Notes under the pieces: model-generated | Databases searched by the model: none | What the model saw: the letters and a program-made list of their open reading frames with translations, nothing else | What the model was told of the DNA's origin: nothing | Made by a program: the position numbers and the translations under genes | Assembly: GCA_003024785.1 (NCBI GenBank) | Contig: PUQB01000055.1 | Span: 377,567-441,566 of the forward strand | Source: Selaginella tamariscina | Lineage: Eukaryota > Streptophyta > Lycopodiopsida > Selaginellales > Selaginellaceae | Direction of reading: 5' to 3' | DNA: 64,000 nucleotides | In this document: positions 37,251 through 49,126 of the stretch, piece by piece | How positions within the stretch are numbered: position 1 is the first letter of the stretch | How the letters are laid out: each line of letters starts with the position of its first letter

Positions 37251-37575
37251 CACACACACATATGTGACTTAAGAGATCATGAACTCTGTGCCTGCGCGCG
37301 TGTTTTACATCACATTGACTATATATGTATGTGGAGAGTATATACAACAGCAGACGTTAGAGCTATATGAAGCCTGCTGATCGAATTATATTAATATACA
37401 CATACCACAACATAATTAACTTCGGGGTGTACAACAGTTTAAGAGCTTTTTAAGTACATATTAACATAAGTTACAAAGCTTTTGGAGTTATATTGAAGAA
37501 CAGGTATTCTACAAACATCGGAGTCATATTTGGACCTCAGAGAGGAGCCACCCATTTGAAGACACTCACAAAGCT
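36557..37575. other. ATG7 3' region and intergenic DNA
   Basis: A gtacgt donor-like site at 36,568 and (CT)n at 36,693-36,720 followed by 'aacag' suggest a possible 3' UTR intron. A compound (CT)n(TA)n(CA)n tract lies at 37,178-37,260. Reading frames here look non-coding. Confidence 0.45.
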
Positions 37576-38378
37576 CTAAAACTTTTCGGTTATTGTAGAG
37601 GTTCTCATATACGGCATGAGGCAGCTCCTTATGTTGTGACCCATGAGCGGCTCGATGGGCAGCTTCTCGCATGTACACACCTCGATCATGAACCCGTCTG
37701 GATCGTGGAAGAAGATCTGCTCCACCTCGATCCCATTTTCTTCTACCACTCGGCGGACGTACTTGCAGCCTTCTTCTATCAGTTTCTTCTCTACCAGATC
37801 AATGTCGTCGCACTGCACACAAGGCAAGTTCATATTACATATATGCGTGTGTGTGAATGTGTCACAATGGTACTACAGAATGGCATACATGATCTATATA
37901 CGACAACTACTTTGTATATGGTTTTAGAATGAATGTGTATGTATTTTATATTATAAGTATAAGAGAGACGTACATAGAATCATGAACCAAGTGATAAACT
38001 GTTGAGATATATCTATATGCAGGATGAAGACGAGTGCGATACCTGGAAGGAAACGTGATCGGCTCGAGGATTAACTTCATCGGACTTGTTAATTGGATAA
38101 TTGATTCCGGGCTCACGCTGGAGAAGATGGATACCGATCCCATAGTTATATAACCTGCAGGAAAACAGAGGTATGCTCAGAAATGCACACATATACACAC
38201 ACCACGCACACACATACCATGCTCCCTGGAAGTTTAAAGCTCCAGGACGCTTAATGGGGATGAAACCGAGGACATTTACATAGAAATCCATGGCTTCCTG
38301 TATGTTACTGCAATTGCGAGAAATATGATTCAATGAAGAGAGAGGGAGAGGAGCAGCCTTCCATTTCTTGTAAGCCAT
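37576..38378 (-). CDS. Glyoxalase I-like VOC-superfamily protein
   Basis: The VOC (vicinal oxygen chelate) fold binds a metal with His and Glu residues. Plant members of this small cytosolic class are glyoxalase-like and often lack full glyoxalase I activity. The start ATG at 38,378 gives AYKKWKAAPLPLSSLNHISR and EAMDFYVNVLGFIPIKRPGA, the typical first beta-alpha-beta unit with metal His in LNHISR. Exon 2 reads YNYGIGIHLLQREP and RADHVSFQ (second-half His). Exon 3 reads DIDLVEKKLIEEGCKYVRR and IFFHDPDGFMIEVCTCEKLP, containing the HDPDGFMIE metal-Glu motif. The C-terminus may follow MGHNIRS to the stop at 37,576 or, after a frame slip, KELPHAVYENLYNN. Three exons, introns of 80-140 nt. No targeting peptide is evident. 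Confidence 0.85.
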
Positions 38379-38869
38379 TTTTTTGATAAGCTTTTTTAAC
38401 TAAGTGTTGTGTATGAAATGCAGGAATACTAATCGAAGAAGCTCACAAGTGTCTCTGCGGGAGTGAGAGAGAAGGAAACGGAAGGTGTTTAAGAAGTGGT
38501 ACACTGCCACGTTGTATTCGCACCACTCCAAGTCGGACTGTGCCACGAAAGGCTGACGCGTCCCTTGCTTATTGGGCAAGTTGGGGCCCATGTGGATTGT
38601 GCTGCATGCTTTTTATTCAGGCTGAGCTGGCATGCTGAGCGAAGTCGAGAAGCCACGTATAAAGGTTCTATATATTATATAAATAAACGTTAAGATACTA
38701 GGATCTTTTAGGACATATTATATAAATTATATGTGATTAACGACAACGAATGAGCATTTGCTGATGCTCATATTTGTTGTTTATAGATTCTACTCGCACT
38801 GAGAAAGTAATAATTTTATTTGTTTTACAGTTGTAATGCAAGTTGTGGCTAAGTTTAATATATATAAGA

Positions 38870-39190
38870 CAGCGATTTGTATAACAGAGCTAGTATCACA
38901 CGTCATGTATATTATAAGTTACATATACAGTTGACATATATAAATATATACTGATCGTGACTAGCAAATGTCGGACAAAGACTAAATAATGGGTCGCGTA
39001 TATTAACAGTTTTTGATTGCCTGTATATTAGTTGGCGGGTATATGTACAGTAGTTTGGATGTATTATATAATTAGCACATGGACTGTTGACATCTCCTAA
39101 AGATGTCAATATTAAAGTACTAAACCCAGTTTTATACATGTTTATCTATAATATACATATAGAGATAAGTACGCGTTAAGATAAGCATCC
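38870..39190. repeat. Repeat module shared with the palindrome arms
   Basis: 'gacatctcctaaagatgtca' with 'atattaaagtactaaaccca' and 'gttttatacatgtttatcta' (39,088-39,150) matches 'gcatctcctaagtatgtccg' and following sequence at 8346-8402, with the complement at about 13,740-13,800. 'actgatcgtgactagcaaat' matches 'actgattgcgacatgcaaac' at 8264. It lies immediately downstream of the PPR gene. Confidence 0.75.
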
Positions 39191-39209
39191 GAATATTATA
39201 TATAATAGA

Positions 39210-39320
39210 AAAATTTAAAGTATATTCACGTTTATTTCAATGTGCAGGAGAGACTCTGATACCGAATATTATATATAACTGAAGTATATTCACGTTTATT
39301 TCAATGTGCAGGAGAAAGAG
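39210..39320. repeat. About 60-bp direct tandem duplication at the PPR gene 3' end
   Basis: 'ccgaatattatatata' ... 'gtatattcacgtttatttca' plus 'atgtgcaggaga' occurs twice in a row. One copy overlaps the last codons of the PPR gene. Confidence 0.85.
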
Positions 39321-41608
39321 AGTTACATTCACATTGGTCTAACTTTGATAAATATGGTAAAACTCTGGGAAGAGAGGTATAAGCAGCCAAGGCGGTCCAA
39401 GCAGCAGAGTTCACTTTGAAAGGCATATTCTTGGACAATTCCTCGGCTTCTAACTGCATTCCACACCGTCCTAGACTGTCAATCATACACACAAAGTGTT
39501 CAACGGTATGGACAACCCCATAGTCCTGCTTAAGAGAAACAAAACACTTGAAACACTCCTCAGTAAGCCCGGCATGTCCGCATGCAACAAGCACGTTCAG
39601 AGCGGTAACACCGTTTGGGTTAATCCCATCTAAAGCCATCTCCTTAAACAAATCCAGAGCTTCACCATGGTATCCACTCCGAGAATATACCGTTATCATT
39701 GTTGTCCACGTCACCACGTCCTTCTCAACCATCTCTTGAAAAACCTCACCAGCACGTACTATATTACCACACTTACCATACAAGTTCACCAAAGCATTTC
39801 CAATTACTAGACCCGAAAGATTCCTAGCATATACCTCTTCATGTAGGAGCTTCCCCTTGGTTAAGTTGGAACCTCACTACACGCATCTAAACCTGCAACA
39901 ATACTAACATTATCCGGGTTAACCCCCTCTATATCCATCGTTTGCACCACCTGGAAAGCCGTACGAGCATCCCCATTCCGTACGTACGCAACAAGCATCG
40001 TATTCCACGATACCGTATTCTTATGTGGCATGGCATGGAACACATGCTCGGCATTGCGTACGTCTCCTCCTCTATATATGTTGATAACAGTAGCGTCCAG
40101 GTGACCACGTCTCTATCTGGTGCCCGCATCAATACGTCTCTTGCCTGTTCAAAACAACTGTTTCTCAGGTATACAGAAGCCATCATGTTCCATACGACTC
40201 TGTCCCGCTGCTTTATCTGGCCGAAGAGTCGCTCGGCGTCTCGTAGCCTTCCTGACCTCGTGAAGAGGACGAACAGAGCGGTGTCGCCGGGATGAAACCC
40301 CGCTTTGAGAAGCTCCTCGGCCTCACGTACAGTGCAGGTTTCGAGTAATATACCGAGGCTGCTCTCTAGCTTCTTAAACCCCTCTAAGTTGAGCTCCCTA
40401 AACAGCTTAATACCTTGCTTATAGTGTCCAGAGCGAACGTATCCAGTGATGACTACCCTCACTGTGTTAGCGTTGCACTCCTGCATCTGTACGAGGAGAT
40501 CTCTCGTGTCTTCGACGCATCCGTTTCGGGCGTATCCGTTTAGAATGGTACCCACGACACGCTATCTTTCTCAACCATGGTATTGAACAGCCCCCTTGCT
40601 TTCTCTAGCTCACCGTGTCTTATGTATGCAGATACCACGGTGTTGTACGACTCCGTAGTCGTTCCGGTATAGTCTTGAAGAACTCGTTCATGTGATGTAG
40701 GTGGTTGTGATGTGCATATGCTAATAGGAGGGAGTTCCACGAGAGGTTGTCTCTCTTTGGCATCGAGTCGAACAACGACTTTGCCTCATCCACGTGTCCC
40801 TGTTGCGCGTATGCTCCTAACATGGCATTCCACGAGACTAGAGTTCTCTCTGGCATTCTATCAAATAGAGACTTTGTTTCATACACATCCCTTCATGGGC
40901 ATATGCAGTTAACATGATAGTCCAACTCACTACGTCTCTCTCAGGCATTGTTTCGAAAGTATCTAGCATGTATGATTCCCTCACTCTCTGCGTATCCACT
41001 AAGAAGCAAACTCCATGAAACGATGGTCTTCTCCGGCATGCAATCGAAGAACTCCCTAGCTAACTGCATATGCCCATTCTGGGCATATGCTGCAAGCATC
41101 GTGGTCCAAGAGATTACGTTCTTTCAGGCATGCAATCGAAGACCATCTTCGATTTCTCGAGTTCTCCGAGGCGTCCATACAGTTTTACAAGAGCAGTTCC
41201 CACCACGACGTGTTTGTCAAGCCCGGATGCGGAAATCCTCGAATGGAGAGCAGTAGCATGTTTAAGTATAGCACAAGCCGGGATTAAGGTGACAATTCCG
41301 ATGATATCTATCTCTATACCTTCTAAATCCATCTTCTTTAGGAGATGGACTGCCTCTTGGTCTTCCCCATTCTCCACATATGCCTTGATCATCAAGTTCC
41401 ATGAGACTGTGTTCTTGCGGACGAGATTTTGGAAGGTGGTATCTGCGTCTTCGATGCTCCTGCATTTGCCGTACATCTGGATCAACAGGTTCCCCAGGAA
41501 TGTGTTGTTGCAGTGGCTGCTGCTTGAGATGATCTTGTGAATGTGGGATACTTGTTTTGGAGTGGTGCAGGAACGGATATGAGAAGCAAATGATGGGACA
41601 CTTGTCAT
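39301..41608 (-). CDS. Pentatricopeptide repeat (PPR) protein
   Basis: PPR proteins bind organellar RNA and act in editing, splicing or stability, in mitochondria or plastids. About 2.3 kb without introns encodes about 765 residues. From the ATG at 41,608: SFASHIRSCTTPKQVSHIHK, FLGNLLIQMYGKCRSIEDAD, NTVSWNLMIKAYVENGEDQE, VVVGTALVKLYGRLGELEKS, VISWTTMLAAYAQNGHMQLA, NLSWNSLLLAYAHHNHLHHM, DRVVWNMMASVYLRNSCFEQ and VVTWTTMITVYSRSGYHGEA, among others. These are PLS-type repeats with the P motif every 31-36 residues. The C-terminus resembles the start of an E-type tail (AWTALAAYTSLPRV) with no DYW deaminase. At least five frame changes are needed; several fall at short A or G runs (for example AGAACG for AGAAACG near 41,115). 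It is either an intact gene with sequence errors or a recent pseudogene. Confidence 0.85.
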
Positions 41609-41619
41609 GAAACATTAAC

Positions 41620-43086
41620 GGTTCAGATTGTCACTGCCATTCTAATACAAGATGAGAATATACCGTTTGAAAATGTAACTAGATCATTTCCACAGTAATA
41701 TAGAATACTGTTAGAATACATTTATATAAGTAGCGTACTCAAAGCTTACGTAATTGAGAGATTCAAGATACTTTATTCATTTAAAAACCTTGCTTGTTAC
41801 ACGTGTTTACACATGGCATTACTAGATGACTACCATCTGTCTATACATGTATATGCATGTAGTCCATACAGATGTAATTCATACTGTAATTCTCTTTAAC
41901 ACGTTGTTCTTCACAGTCAACCATTCAAACCGTTGGATCAAAATGTATTTTTCAAAAATTTAATTGTTAATTCAAATTTAATTAATTTTAGAAAGCATAT
42001 TATTACCCGATCCCTATGTGTCTCGATGTACTAGACTCTAGTTCAATGGAGAGTGTTGTGGAGAGAAAGGAATATATTAGAATATGCTAATAAAATTGCA
42101 TTATATAAATATTCATACAATTATTGTTTTGATTAAAATAGTTAAGATATTATTTTAAAATATACAGAATAGTATAAATTAAATTAATCTGATGGTACAT
42201 TATTAAAACTTTAAAAGTTATTTAATCATCCAATGGATCCAGATGTTGAACATACATGTGTATATTATACAGATGAATTGATATACATTTGTTTTTTAGT
42301 TTATAAAGATATAAAACTAAAATTAAAACTTGTATGTTAAATAATTTAATTAAGTAAAAAAAACCAAACAATTTAACAATAAACGTTTATCTCGAAGTGT
42401 GAATTTTTTTCTTAAAGTCTCGTATATCCCGTCGAATATGCCATATTTAAATGTATAAATTATATATGTTAAGTTAAACTTAATTATGCTTATTGAGGTT
42501 TAAATATAATATGTATACAATATGAAAATTTCCTTTAAAAAATTATAAAGAAAAAGGTTGATCTTTGCGTATTCATGGCAAAAAGACCAGGTTGCATATA
42601 CTTCTTCAATCCCCAAAAAATATAATGTAAAACTAAATTACTTACTAAATTGCCTAACCCCTTCCCGGCCTTTCCACAACTATAGTTACTTCGGATTGTC
42701 CGTTCTGATTTCATTAAAAGATTAAAATTTATCTATCTATATATGTACAAATGAATGCATATACATACACATACATGTACACACACATACACATGTATGA
42801 CTCATACGATTTCAAACTACATACATACACATCATGTATCCGTACGTACCTGTACACACGCATAGCATATATATACATGCACATACAGATTCACTTTCAT
42901 ATAAACATTTCAATATGTAAACTATGTGTTTTGATATCCGAATAAACATATCATGCAGATAAATGTATGTATGTATATAAATGTATACCTGTTGAGCATT
43001 TCTGCTCAATGTGATTGTTTTCTGGAGGGTTAGCATGTCCTGAAGCCTAACCATAACACGCCTGGCTTCTTGTTCTGCTTGCTGAC
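41620..43086. other. AT-rich intergenic DNA
   Basis: Upstream of the PPR gene and downstream of the SIS3-like gene. It contains (CA/TA) alternating tracts at 42,755-42,890. A coding-like minus-strand patch at 42,985-43,060 (LQDMLTLQKTITLSRNAQQV) could be a terminal exon or UTR of the next gene; not resolved. Confidence 0.5.
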
Positions 43087-43314
43087 TTAAAACACCATTA
43101 AATCCGCTTCAGGAAACACTGAGCACCGGCACTGAGGACACTTAACGTTTTAAACGTAGCCACTCATCTATGCAATCCACATTGGAAATTGTGTGCACAG
43201 GAAGGCCACGTACCTATTAAGAAATTACATTAATATACAAAATATAGTAAGCATACAGTTACTTTAAGTTAATTAAAGATGTTCTCTCATATAAATTGGT
43301 GTGTGTGTGTGTGG

Positions 43315-43353
<39 letters not shown>

Positions 43354-43357
43354 GAGA

Positions 43358-43392
<35 letters not shown>

Positions 43393-44937
43393 AGAGAGGA
43401 GAAGAGAGAGAGAGAGAGAGAGAGCATGATGACACACACATCACATCCCAGCACATAGCACACCCCTTACTCGGTTCCAACAGTGAAATCCTCCAGACAT
43501 ATCGAGCAAGAGGAGCACTCTGTTGGGATCCGCTTTAACTGAAACTTGGGAAGCTGCTGAATAAAGCCTCCACAGCTTCCCTCTGCAAACAAGATATAAT
43601 TAGCATTCATTAACTTGCATTCAAGCATTAATGTAGGATGTATGTGTGTATATTGATGTTTTTTGAATATTACTATTAATGAATATTACTCTACATAAAA
43701 GTACATATACATGTTAGCAAAGCTTACCTGAGGCAGGAGTGAGAGTGAGGACCAGGAAAGGCAATAGTCATTGTGCTGTCCGTTGGTCTTGTAAAGGTAT
43801 AGAAATTGACGAGCGTAGTGTCCAGTCGGGAACTCTGATGAGCTCCGCTAGCACCTGGCATTAAGTATATAACTCAGCTAAATGACAGTAATATACTGGT
43901 ATATTACACTCGAGGATGGATATACACTACATAGTGTATAATTACCTCTAGTTCGGAAATTGTAGCTCCTTGTGGAGCCAGTAACAAGTGTGACTGTCGT
44001 CTCATTAACCACTGAAAACAATATATTGGAGTTAGCTATTTCAGAAAAATATGGAAAAATTCTCAAAATGATTTACTTTGCTGGCAGATACGCATGCGAT
44101 TGAAATGAGGCCACAGTAACTGAAGAGTAACCATATAAGAAATCCCCACTTCTGGCCTTCTTCTGGCAACTAAAAAGAGAACAATAAAAACACACTGAAC
44201 AACATTGTATTACTAAACTATACAGGTTTTACATAAAAATAATTATGAACTTACACATGTTTGCGTTTGTAAACCACAAGCTACCAATCACGGTCCAGGC
44301 CCAAAGAAAAGGGTACATGAAAAAAGCAAGACATGACAGTACCAGTAGTCTAGCCTGAAAAAGCAGAACTTTGGTTTCTGGACTAGCATCCCTGTAATAA
44401 AACTTACAGCAAACAAATCAGATCTTTGTTAAACATGAATACAAACACGTGTACTACTATACAACACATACACGTGTGTGTAACAAGTATAGGGCACACC
44501 GACACACGCGTACTTACGGTCCCATTCCTGATGCTATACCATTGTCTACGAACATGAGGATTCGAAAGACAAAAACTGTTGCATAGTCCACCTGCCAAGA
44601 AAATCAAATAAATACACCAAACATGTTATATACACATGCTTGGTAAGCGTTTACTTACCACGATCCATATGTGGAGGGGATAGGTACATGCGTGATATCT
44701 TTGCCAGTTGATAGACACCACGATTCTACCGCATCTTATTAAGGAAATCAATACTTACTCACTCACACACACACACACACACACACACGCATATGTGTGT
44801 AAATGCGTAACAGGATACACACTGGTAGCCAGCATTGACAAGAAAAACCCATCAAACCTACAACAATGGATAAGTGTCTTGTAAAAAAATGAAACGCCAA
44901 ACGCTTACCACTTGAAATCTACACCGCGAACACCCAT
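43087..44937 (-). CDS. SIS3: SIS3-like membrane RING-H2 E3 ubiquitin ligase
   Basis: Arabidopsis SIS3 is a membrane RING E3 ligase in sugar and ABA responses; the ligase role here is by homology. The start MGVRGVDFKW (44,937) matches the family start; an upstream ATG at 45,325 may be a leader. Exons follow with FDGFFLSMLATS, IVVSINWQRYHACTYPLHIW, VDYATVFVFRILMFVDNGIA, LVLSCLAFFMYPFLWAWTVI and LPEEGQKWGFLIWLLFSYCG, giving about four membrane segments. A soluble part ends IQQLPKFQLKRIPTECSSCS. The RING reads CSSCSICLEDF, then VRGLP(C)AHNF(H)VDCIDEW, LRLK, then KCPQCRCSVFPEADLMVF and TAA at 43,087. Restoring the RING spacing requires three one-base corrections between 43,142 and 43,202, all at short T or A runs. 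An intron inside the RING holds a (GA)n tract of about 110 bp. Confidence 0.85.
43316..43425. repeat. Long (GA)n/(CT)n tract in the SIS3-like gene
   Basis: About 110 bp almost entirely of GA, preceded by (GT)n, between the two halves of the RING coding sequence. Confidence 0.9.
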
Positions 44938-45549
44938 CTTTTGATTGCTTTTCACAAGGAAAGTGTTTGATATAACCTGAAGCCGAAGAAAAAATGAGAA
45001 AATGTGGAGAAATCAACGAAGTAACTATAGAAACTTACCTCATCTTTTGAAGATTTTCACAAGCACATTGTCGGATATAACCTGGAAAGGAAGATATATA
45101 CGAAATACAGTAGAAAAACAAGAAATACCTCTATTTTCACAAAAGCATTGTCTGATATAGGAGGAAATGTATATAATAGACAGAAAAACATGAAATTGAT
45201 TGCGGATTTTCAAATAGAGAGAATGTGGACAAATCTATGGTTTTTATATATTTTCACAAAATAGAAATCGATACAAACAAGAGATTTACCTGATTTCTGA
45301 GGGAAATGCAACGCGCTACCGCCATAGCTCGCGATCGGACATGGCGCCGTGATTCCTGCAAATGAACTTCCCTTTCTTTTTCAGTGCGGGTGCGCTCAGT
45401 GGTTTAGCGATAATGATGCCATTAAGAATATGCTAGCAGAATATCCCCAAACAGAATATTCTTACGAACGGAAATTACTTGACAGCACAAAATTAAATTT
45501 ACTATAGTCAAGAGCTTATCAAATCAAAAGACAAGATTTTTCCACGATT

Positions 45550-46449
45550 TCATGCAGCCAACGGCTTGGATGGCTTCTTCCTCGAGCTCTTCTTGTTTCC
45601 GGACTTGGCACGGCACAGACTCCTGTGTACAGCAGACAGCCTTGCCAGAGCTGCTCTCTTCAGATCCGGCCTGTATTTGTTCGCAGCAACCTGCATCATA
45701 TATACGTATTAACATGTGTAACTGCGTGCGTGCGTGCGTGCGTGCGTGTGCGTGTGTGTGTGTGTGTGTATAAATGCTCCTATCATACCATATAAAGCTT
45801 ACATGTAAAGGATGCCACACATGGATCTCAAAACATTTTTACTAAGCTATGTGTATATAAATTCACAGGATATGTAGGCAGCAAATTTTTAGAGAGCACT
45901 TAATAGTTTTTAAGTACCTCCACGTTAAAGATCCAATTTATCTATGCCTAAAAGACAGGGCTTAAAAGCATTTGTTTTGCTCAAAAGCCAGAGGTAAGGC
46001 ATCTCTCTCTCTCTCTCCGTGGGAGCTTTAAAAACTTTCTACATTACTAGAGAACGTTAGACTTAAACACAGTACCTGGTTAGCGACCGCCTTAGACTTA
46101 AACTTGAAGACGTTCTTGAGCAAAGAGCGGTTGTGAAGATTGGCAGGTTTGTTGGTCTTCTTCGTCTTGGTGGTGCTAAGAACAATCTCCAGGTTCTCAC
46201 CGCCAGGGGCAATGGACACCGTTTTCTTGTTGGCCAATCCTACACCAGTCATATTACACACACATATACAGATATTGAGAAACTATTAAGAGATTTTAAT
46301 ACCATACCTGAGTACTTGTAACTGTTCAGATTGTAGAGATTGTTAGGCTCGCTGCTGAACTGAACCGACGCACTGCTGTTCCCGTTCCGCTTCACCAGGA
46401 ACTTGTTGTTGTTCTTCACCAGCAGCCAGAGCAGATCCGAGGACGCCAT
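45550..46449 (-). CDS. RPL28: 60S ribosomal protein eL28
   Basis: eL28 is a structural protein of the eukaryotic large ribosomal subunit. Three exons on the minus strand. Exon 1 starts at ATG 46,449: SSDLLWLLVKNNNKFLVKRN then FSSEPNNLYNLNSYKYSG, the conserved family N-terminus. Exon 2 (about 46,240-46,078) reads LANKKTVSIAPGGENLEIVL, KPANLHNRSLLKNVFKFKSK and AVANQ. Exon 3 (45,690-45,550) reads VAANKYRPDLKRAALARLSA, VHRSLCRAKSG and the basic tail KKSSRKKPSKPLAA, then TGA. Length about 145 residues, normal. No frame slip. Upstream, AGAACCCTAACT at 46,555-46,566 is a telo-box, common in plant ribosomal protein promoters. Confidence 0.95.
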
Positions 46450-47068
46450 CACTCTGAAGAAATCGATCAAAAACACAGAAATTCACACAGCTCGTACAGA
46501 AATTGTCGATCCAGATCTCTCTCTCTCAAACTCACCTCGCTCGCTGCCGCCGGAAGAACCCTAACTCAAACCTAGAAACCCTCAATTCTACTAAACCGTC
46601 GGATATTCATCGACGGCCCTGGTTGATCCCGAGTTCAAATCCCTTAAACACTGACTAAAACTTGTTAGCGCTTTAAAATGCTATATTTATAATATTACGC
46701 AATAATATTTTTAAATGGTAATTAACCACCTTACTCTCACTAGATAAGAATGCTATAATAAATTATAATTACATAATATATATATTATATCGACACAATA
46801 TTAGTTATAATCAGTACATTGTTAACTCTTAATTTACATGATATAAAAATATTGTTATTGTTTAATTAAATTACTAAATTATTTATATCTATTCTATTTA
46901 TATGGTTAATTTTTCTTGAATACAAATAACATTAATATAATTATATCAGTTTAACATACATATTAAAAATTTAAATGGTTATATGTGAGGTTTATCTACT
47001 AGTCAAACATACAATAGGTGTTTTTAAAAAACTATATGTATACAAATACATTATACAAGTATATTAAA
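46450..47068. promoter_or_regulatory. Divergent intergenic region, RPL28 / rhodanese gene
   Basis: 620 bp between divergent starts. The RPL28 side is GC-richer with a (CT)n leader (46,517-46,527) and a telo-box at 46,555-46,566. The other side is AT-rich. No TATA position can be fixed. Confidence 0.5.
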
Positions 47069-47204
47069 ATGCCTGTCTTAGCGTTGACTTGCTGGATATC
47101 TCGATCTGTCTTTGGGAAAACGATCAGCCCCTCTTTCGTCTCTCCGCAAGGCTTACATACATAGTGGACGGAGAACATAATGTCCAGGTGACAATCTCTT
47201 CTCT

Positions 47205-47298
<94 letters not shown>

Positions 47299-47608
47299 AC
47301 ACATACATACATATTGTGGTTCGTAACATAATCAACAGTGAGGAGTCTAAAGTTCGTACTGATGTAAAGCATGTTGAAGTTGAGCCTGCTAAAGAAATGC
47401 TCAATAATAAAACTCATGGATACCTGGACGTTCGGTCAGTTTATACGCATAAACACGCTTGTACATATACATGTGTGTTGCATACATACATATATATGGA
47501 GTTTGTAGGGCGCCCGACATATTTGCAGCTGGGCATATAGAAGGTGCTATCAACGTTCCATTATGTTCCTGGGTCAGGTAACAATCTGATCATCTTTAAT
47601 AGCAGTCT

Positions 47609-47663
<55 letters not shown>

Positions 47664-48083
47664 ATGTGTGTATGGTATGCTCCTTTAGACAAAGTCAAAC
47701 ACTTAAACTTTGAGCAAGAGGTGCTTTCAAAGTTCAGTAAAGAAGATGGCATCCTAGTGGTAAGCAACACGCGCGCGCACACACACACAAGATTAACTTA
47801 GCTTGTATGCATTGCATATGTTTGAAAGTTTATTATCTTCAATTATATGTAAACAGGCATGTGGAACAGGAAATCGATCTGTATTAGCTGCTAAAGATCT
47901 GACTGCAGCAGTAAGTGCTTACTTCTCTAATACTACATTTTACACACACACGCACGCACACACATAGTGCATATAACAAGTATATATTATATATACAGCT
48001 TCTATTTTTTTCCTTAGGGCTTTAAGAACGTGCACAGTGTGCTTGGTGGCTACCGTGACTGGATTAAGAACAATAGTCAGTGA
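47069..48083 (+). CDS. Single-domain rhodanese (sulfurtransferase) protein
   Basis: Rhodaneses transfer sulfane sulfur through an active-site cysteine. The start MPVLALTCWISRSVFGKTIS looks like a plastid transit peptide, but the exon runs into a stop unless a frame slip occurs before ARLTYIVDGEHNVQ. Later exons read KVRTDVKHVEVEPAKEML, THGYLDVR, FAAGHIEGAINVPLCSWV, DKVKHLNFEQEVLSKFSKED, then the active-site loop ACGTGNRSVLAAKDLTAA (Cys nucleophile) and GFKNVHSVLGGYRDWIKNN with TGA at 48,081. This matches plant STR14/15/16-type proteins (about 120-180 residues). An intron carries an uninterrupted (TG)n of about 55 bp. First-exon structure is uncertain. Confidence 0.85.
47607..47662. repeat. 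(TG)n microsatellite in the rhodanese gene
   Basis: About 27 TG units without interruption, near the 5' side of an intron. Confidence 0.95.
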
Positions 48084-48475
48084 AATTTGAATATATAAAA
48101 TAGAAGTGAACTGTAACCACTTATCCTTCAATTTGCATCCTATGCATACGGCGAGTCCGGTCTGTAAAAAAAACATTATAAAAATTACATCCCATCTTAC
48201 GTGCGTGCGTGCGTGTGTGTGTGTGAGAGAGAGAGAGATTGCCTGCGGCAATAGCCCTGTTTCCCATTCCTATTATCTCGCACTTGTAGTTCATGTACAA
48301 TTGGTTGGTGGTCTTTGGTGTCTTCATATGTTTTGGGTTTCCATCAGTAAGGCTGTATATGAAACATTGCGTATATAGGCTGCGCATGTGTGAATATATA
48401 TGTAGATACCAGCTTGCTAAGTAGCTTGCATTCCGGCAATCCATGTTCTGCACACCAACATGACTACGCATGACT
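48084..48475. other. Convergent 3' region, rhodanese / unknown gene
   Basis: About 390 bp between facing stop codons, with (GT)n(GA)n at 48,201-48,238. No additional gene seen. Confidence 0.5.
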
Positions 48476-49126
48476 TCAGGTTTCCTGTTTCGTGGTGCAT
48501 TGGGATAATAAGGCATCAACTTCTTCTCGGCTAAGTCGTTTACTTCTCCTATCTTTTGTATTTGTCCCTGGAAGAATGAATTCGTCCTGAATCCACACTC
48601 TCTTAGTTAGCTGCACATATGTGTATATGTGTGTATACATACACTTACGTTTCATCTTGAAATACAGGCCGGAATGCATAAGAATTCGGTGCTTTATATC
48701 CCGTCTTGATGGTCTTGTGAGGTATCTGTATAAAAATGTGTGTGTGTATACATCATATATGGGGAGTTTAATGGTAAAAATAGTTATACAGCATACAAAT
48801 CTCCAGAGCCTGGCATTCTAATAAGCTGAACAAGGTTTCCTGTTCGTCCTTCATATTTGTTCTTCTTCGGCAAGCCATCGTGAGGAGGCCTGTAGACACT
48901 CTCTCTCTTCGGCACCTTAGCTGTGACAAGCAATGTATACATACACACGCATGAATACACACACACATACACACATATACAACTTACGGGGGTGTGCTTC
49001 TATGTATTCTTGATGTCTTTTCTCTGCATCTTTGCTTTCCTGGTGTTTAATTTCGTGAAACTCTTTATCCCATTCACAATGCCCTTCGTGCAATGTGTGG
49101 TCGCTCTTCATTTTGCCCTTTGCCAT
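48476..49126 (-). CDS. Unknown small basic protein, four exons
   Basis: The ATG at 49,126 begins MAKGKMKSDHTLHEGHCEWD and continues KEFHEIKHQESKDAEKRHQE, highly charged and helical. Exon 2 (about 48,930-48,784) reads KVPKRESVYRPPHDGLPKKN and KYEGRTGNLVQLIRMPGSGD. Exon 3 reads YLTRPSRRDIKHRILMHSGL. Exon 4 reads RVWIQDEFILPGTNTKDRRS and LSREEVDALLSQCTTKQET, stopping at 48,476. About 155 residues, no signal peptide or membrane segment. I do not recognise the family; composition suggests a nuclear or RNA-associated protein. It is head-to-head with the WD40 gene, 278 bp between starts. Confidence 0.65.

Noticed and set aside
39942..40295. Plus-strand ORFs across the PPR gene
   Set aside because: Antisense shadows; only the minus strand gives repeated PPR motifs.
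43296..43538. ORF of Arg-Glu repeats
   Set aside because: Translation of a (GA)n tract in an intron of the SIS3-like gene, not a charged protein.
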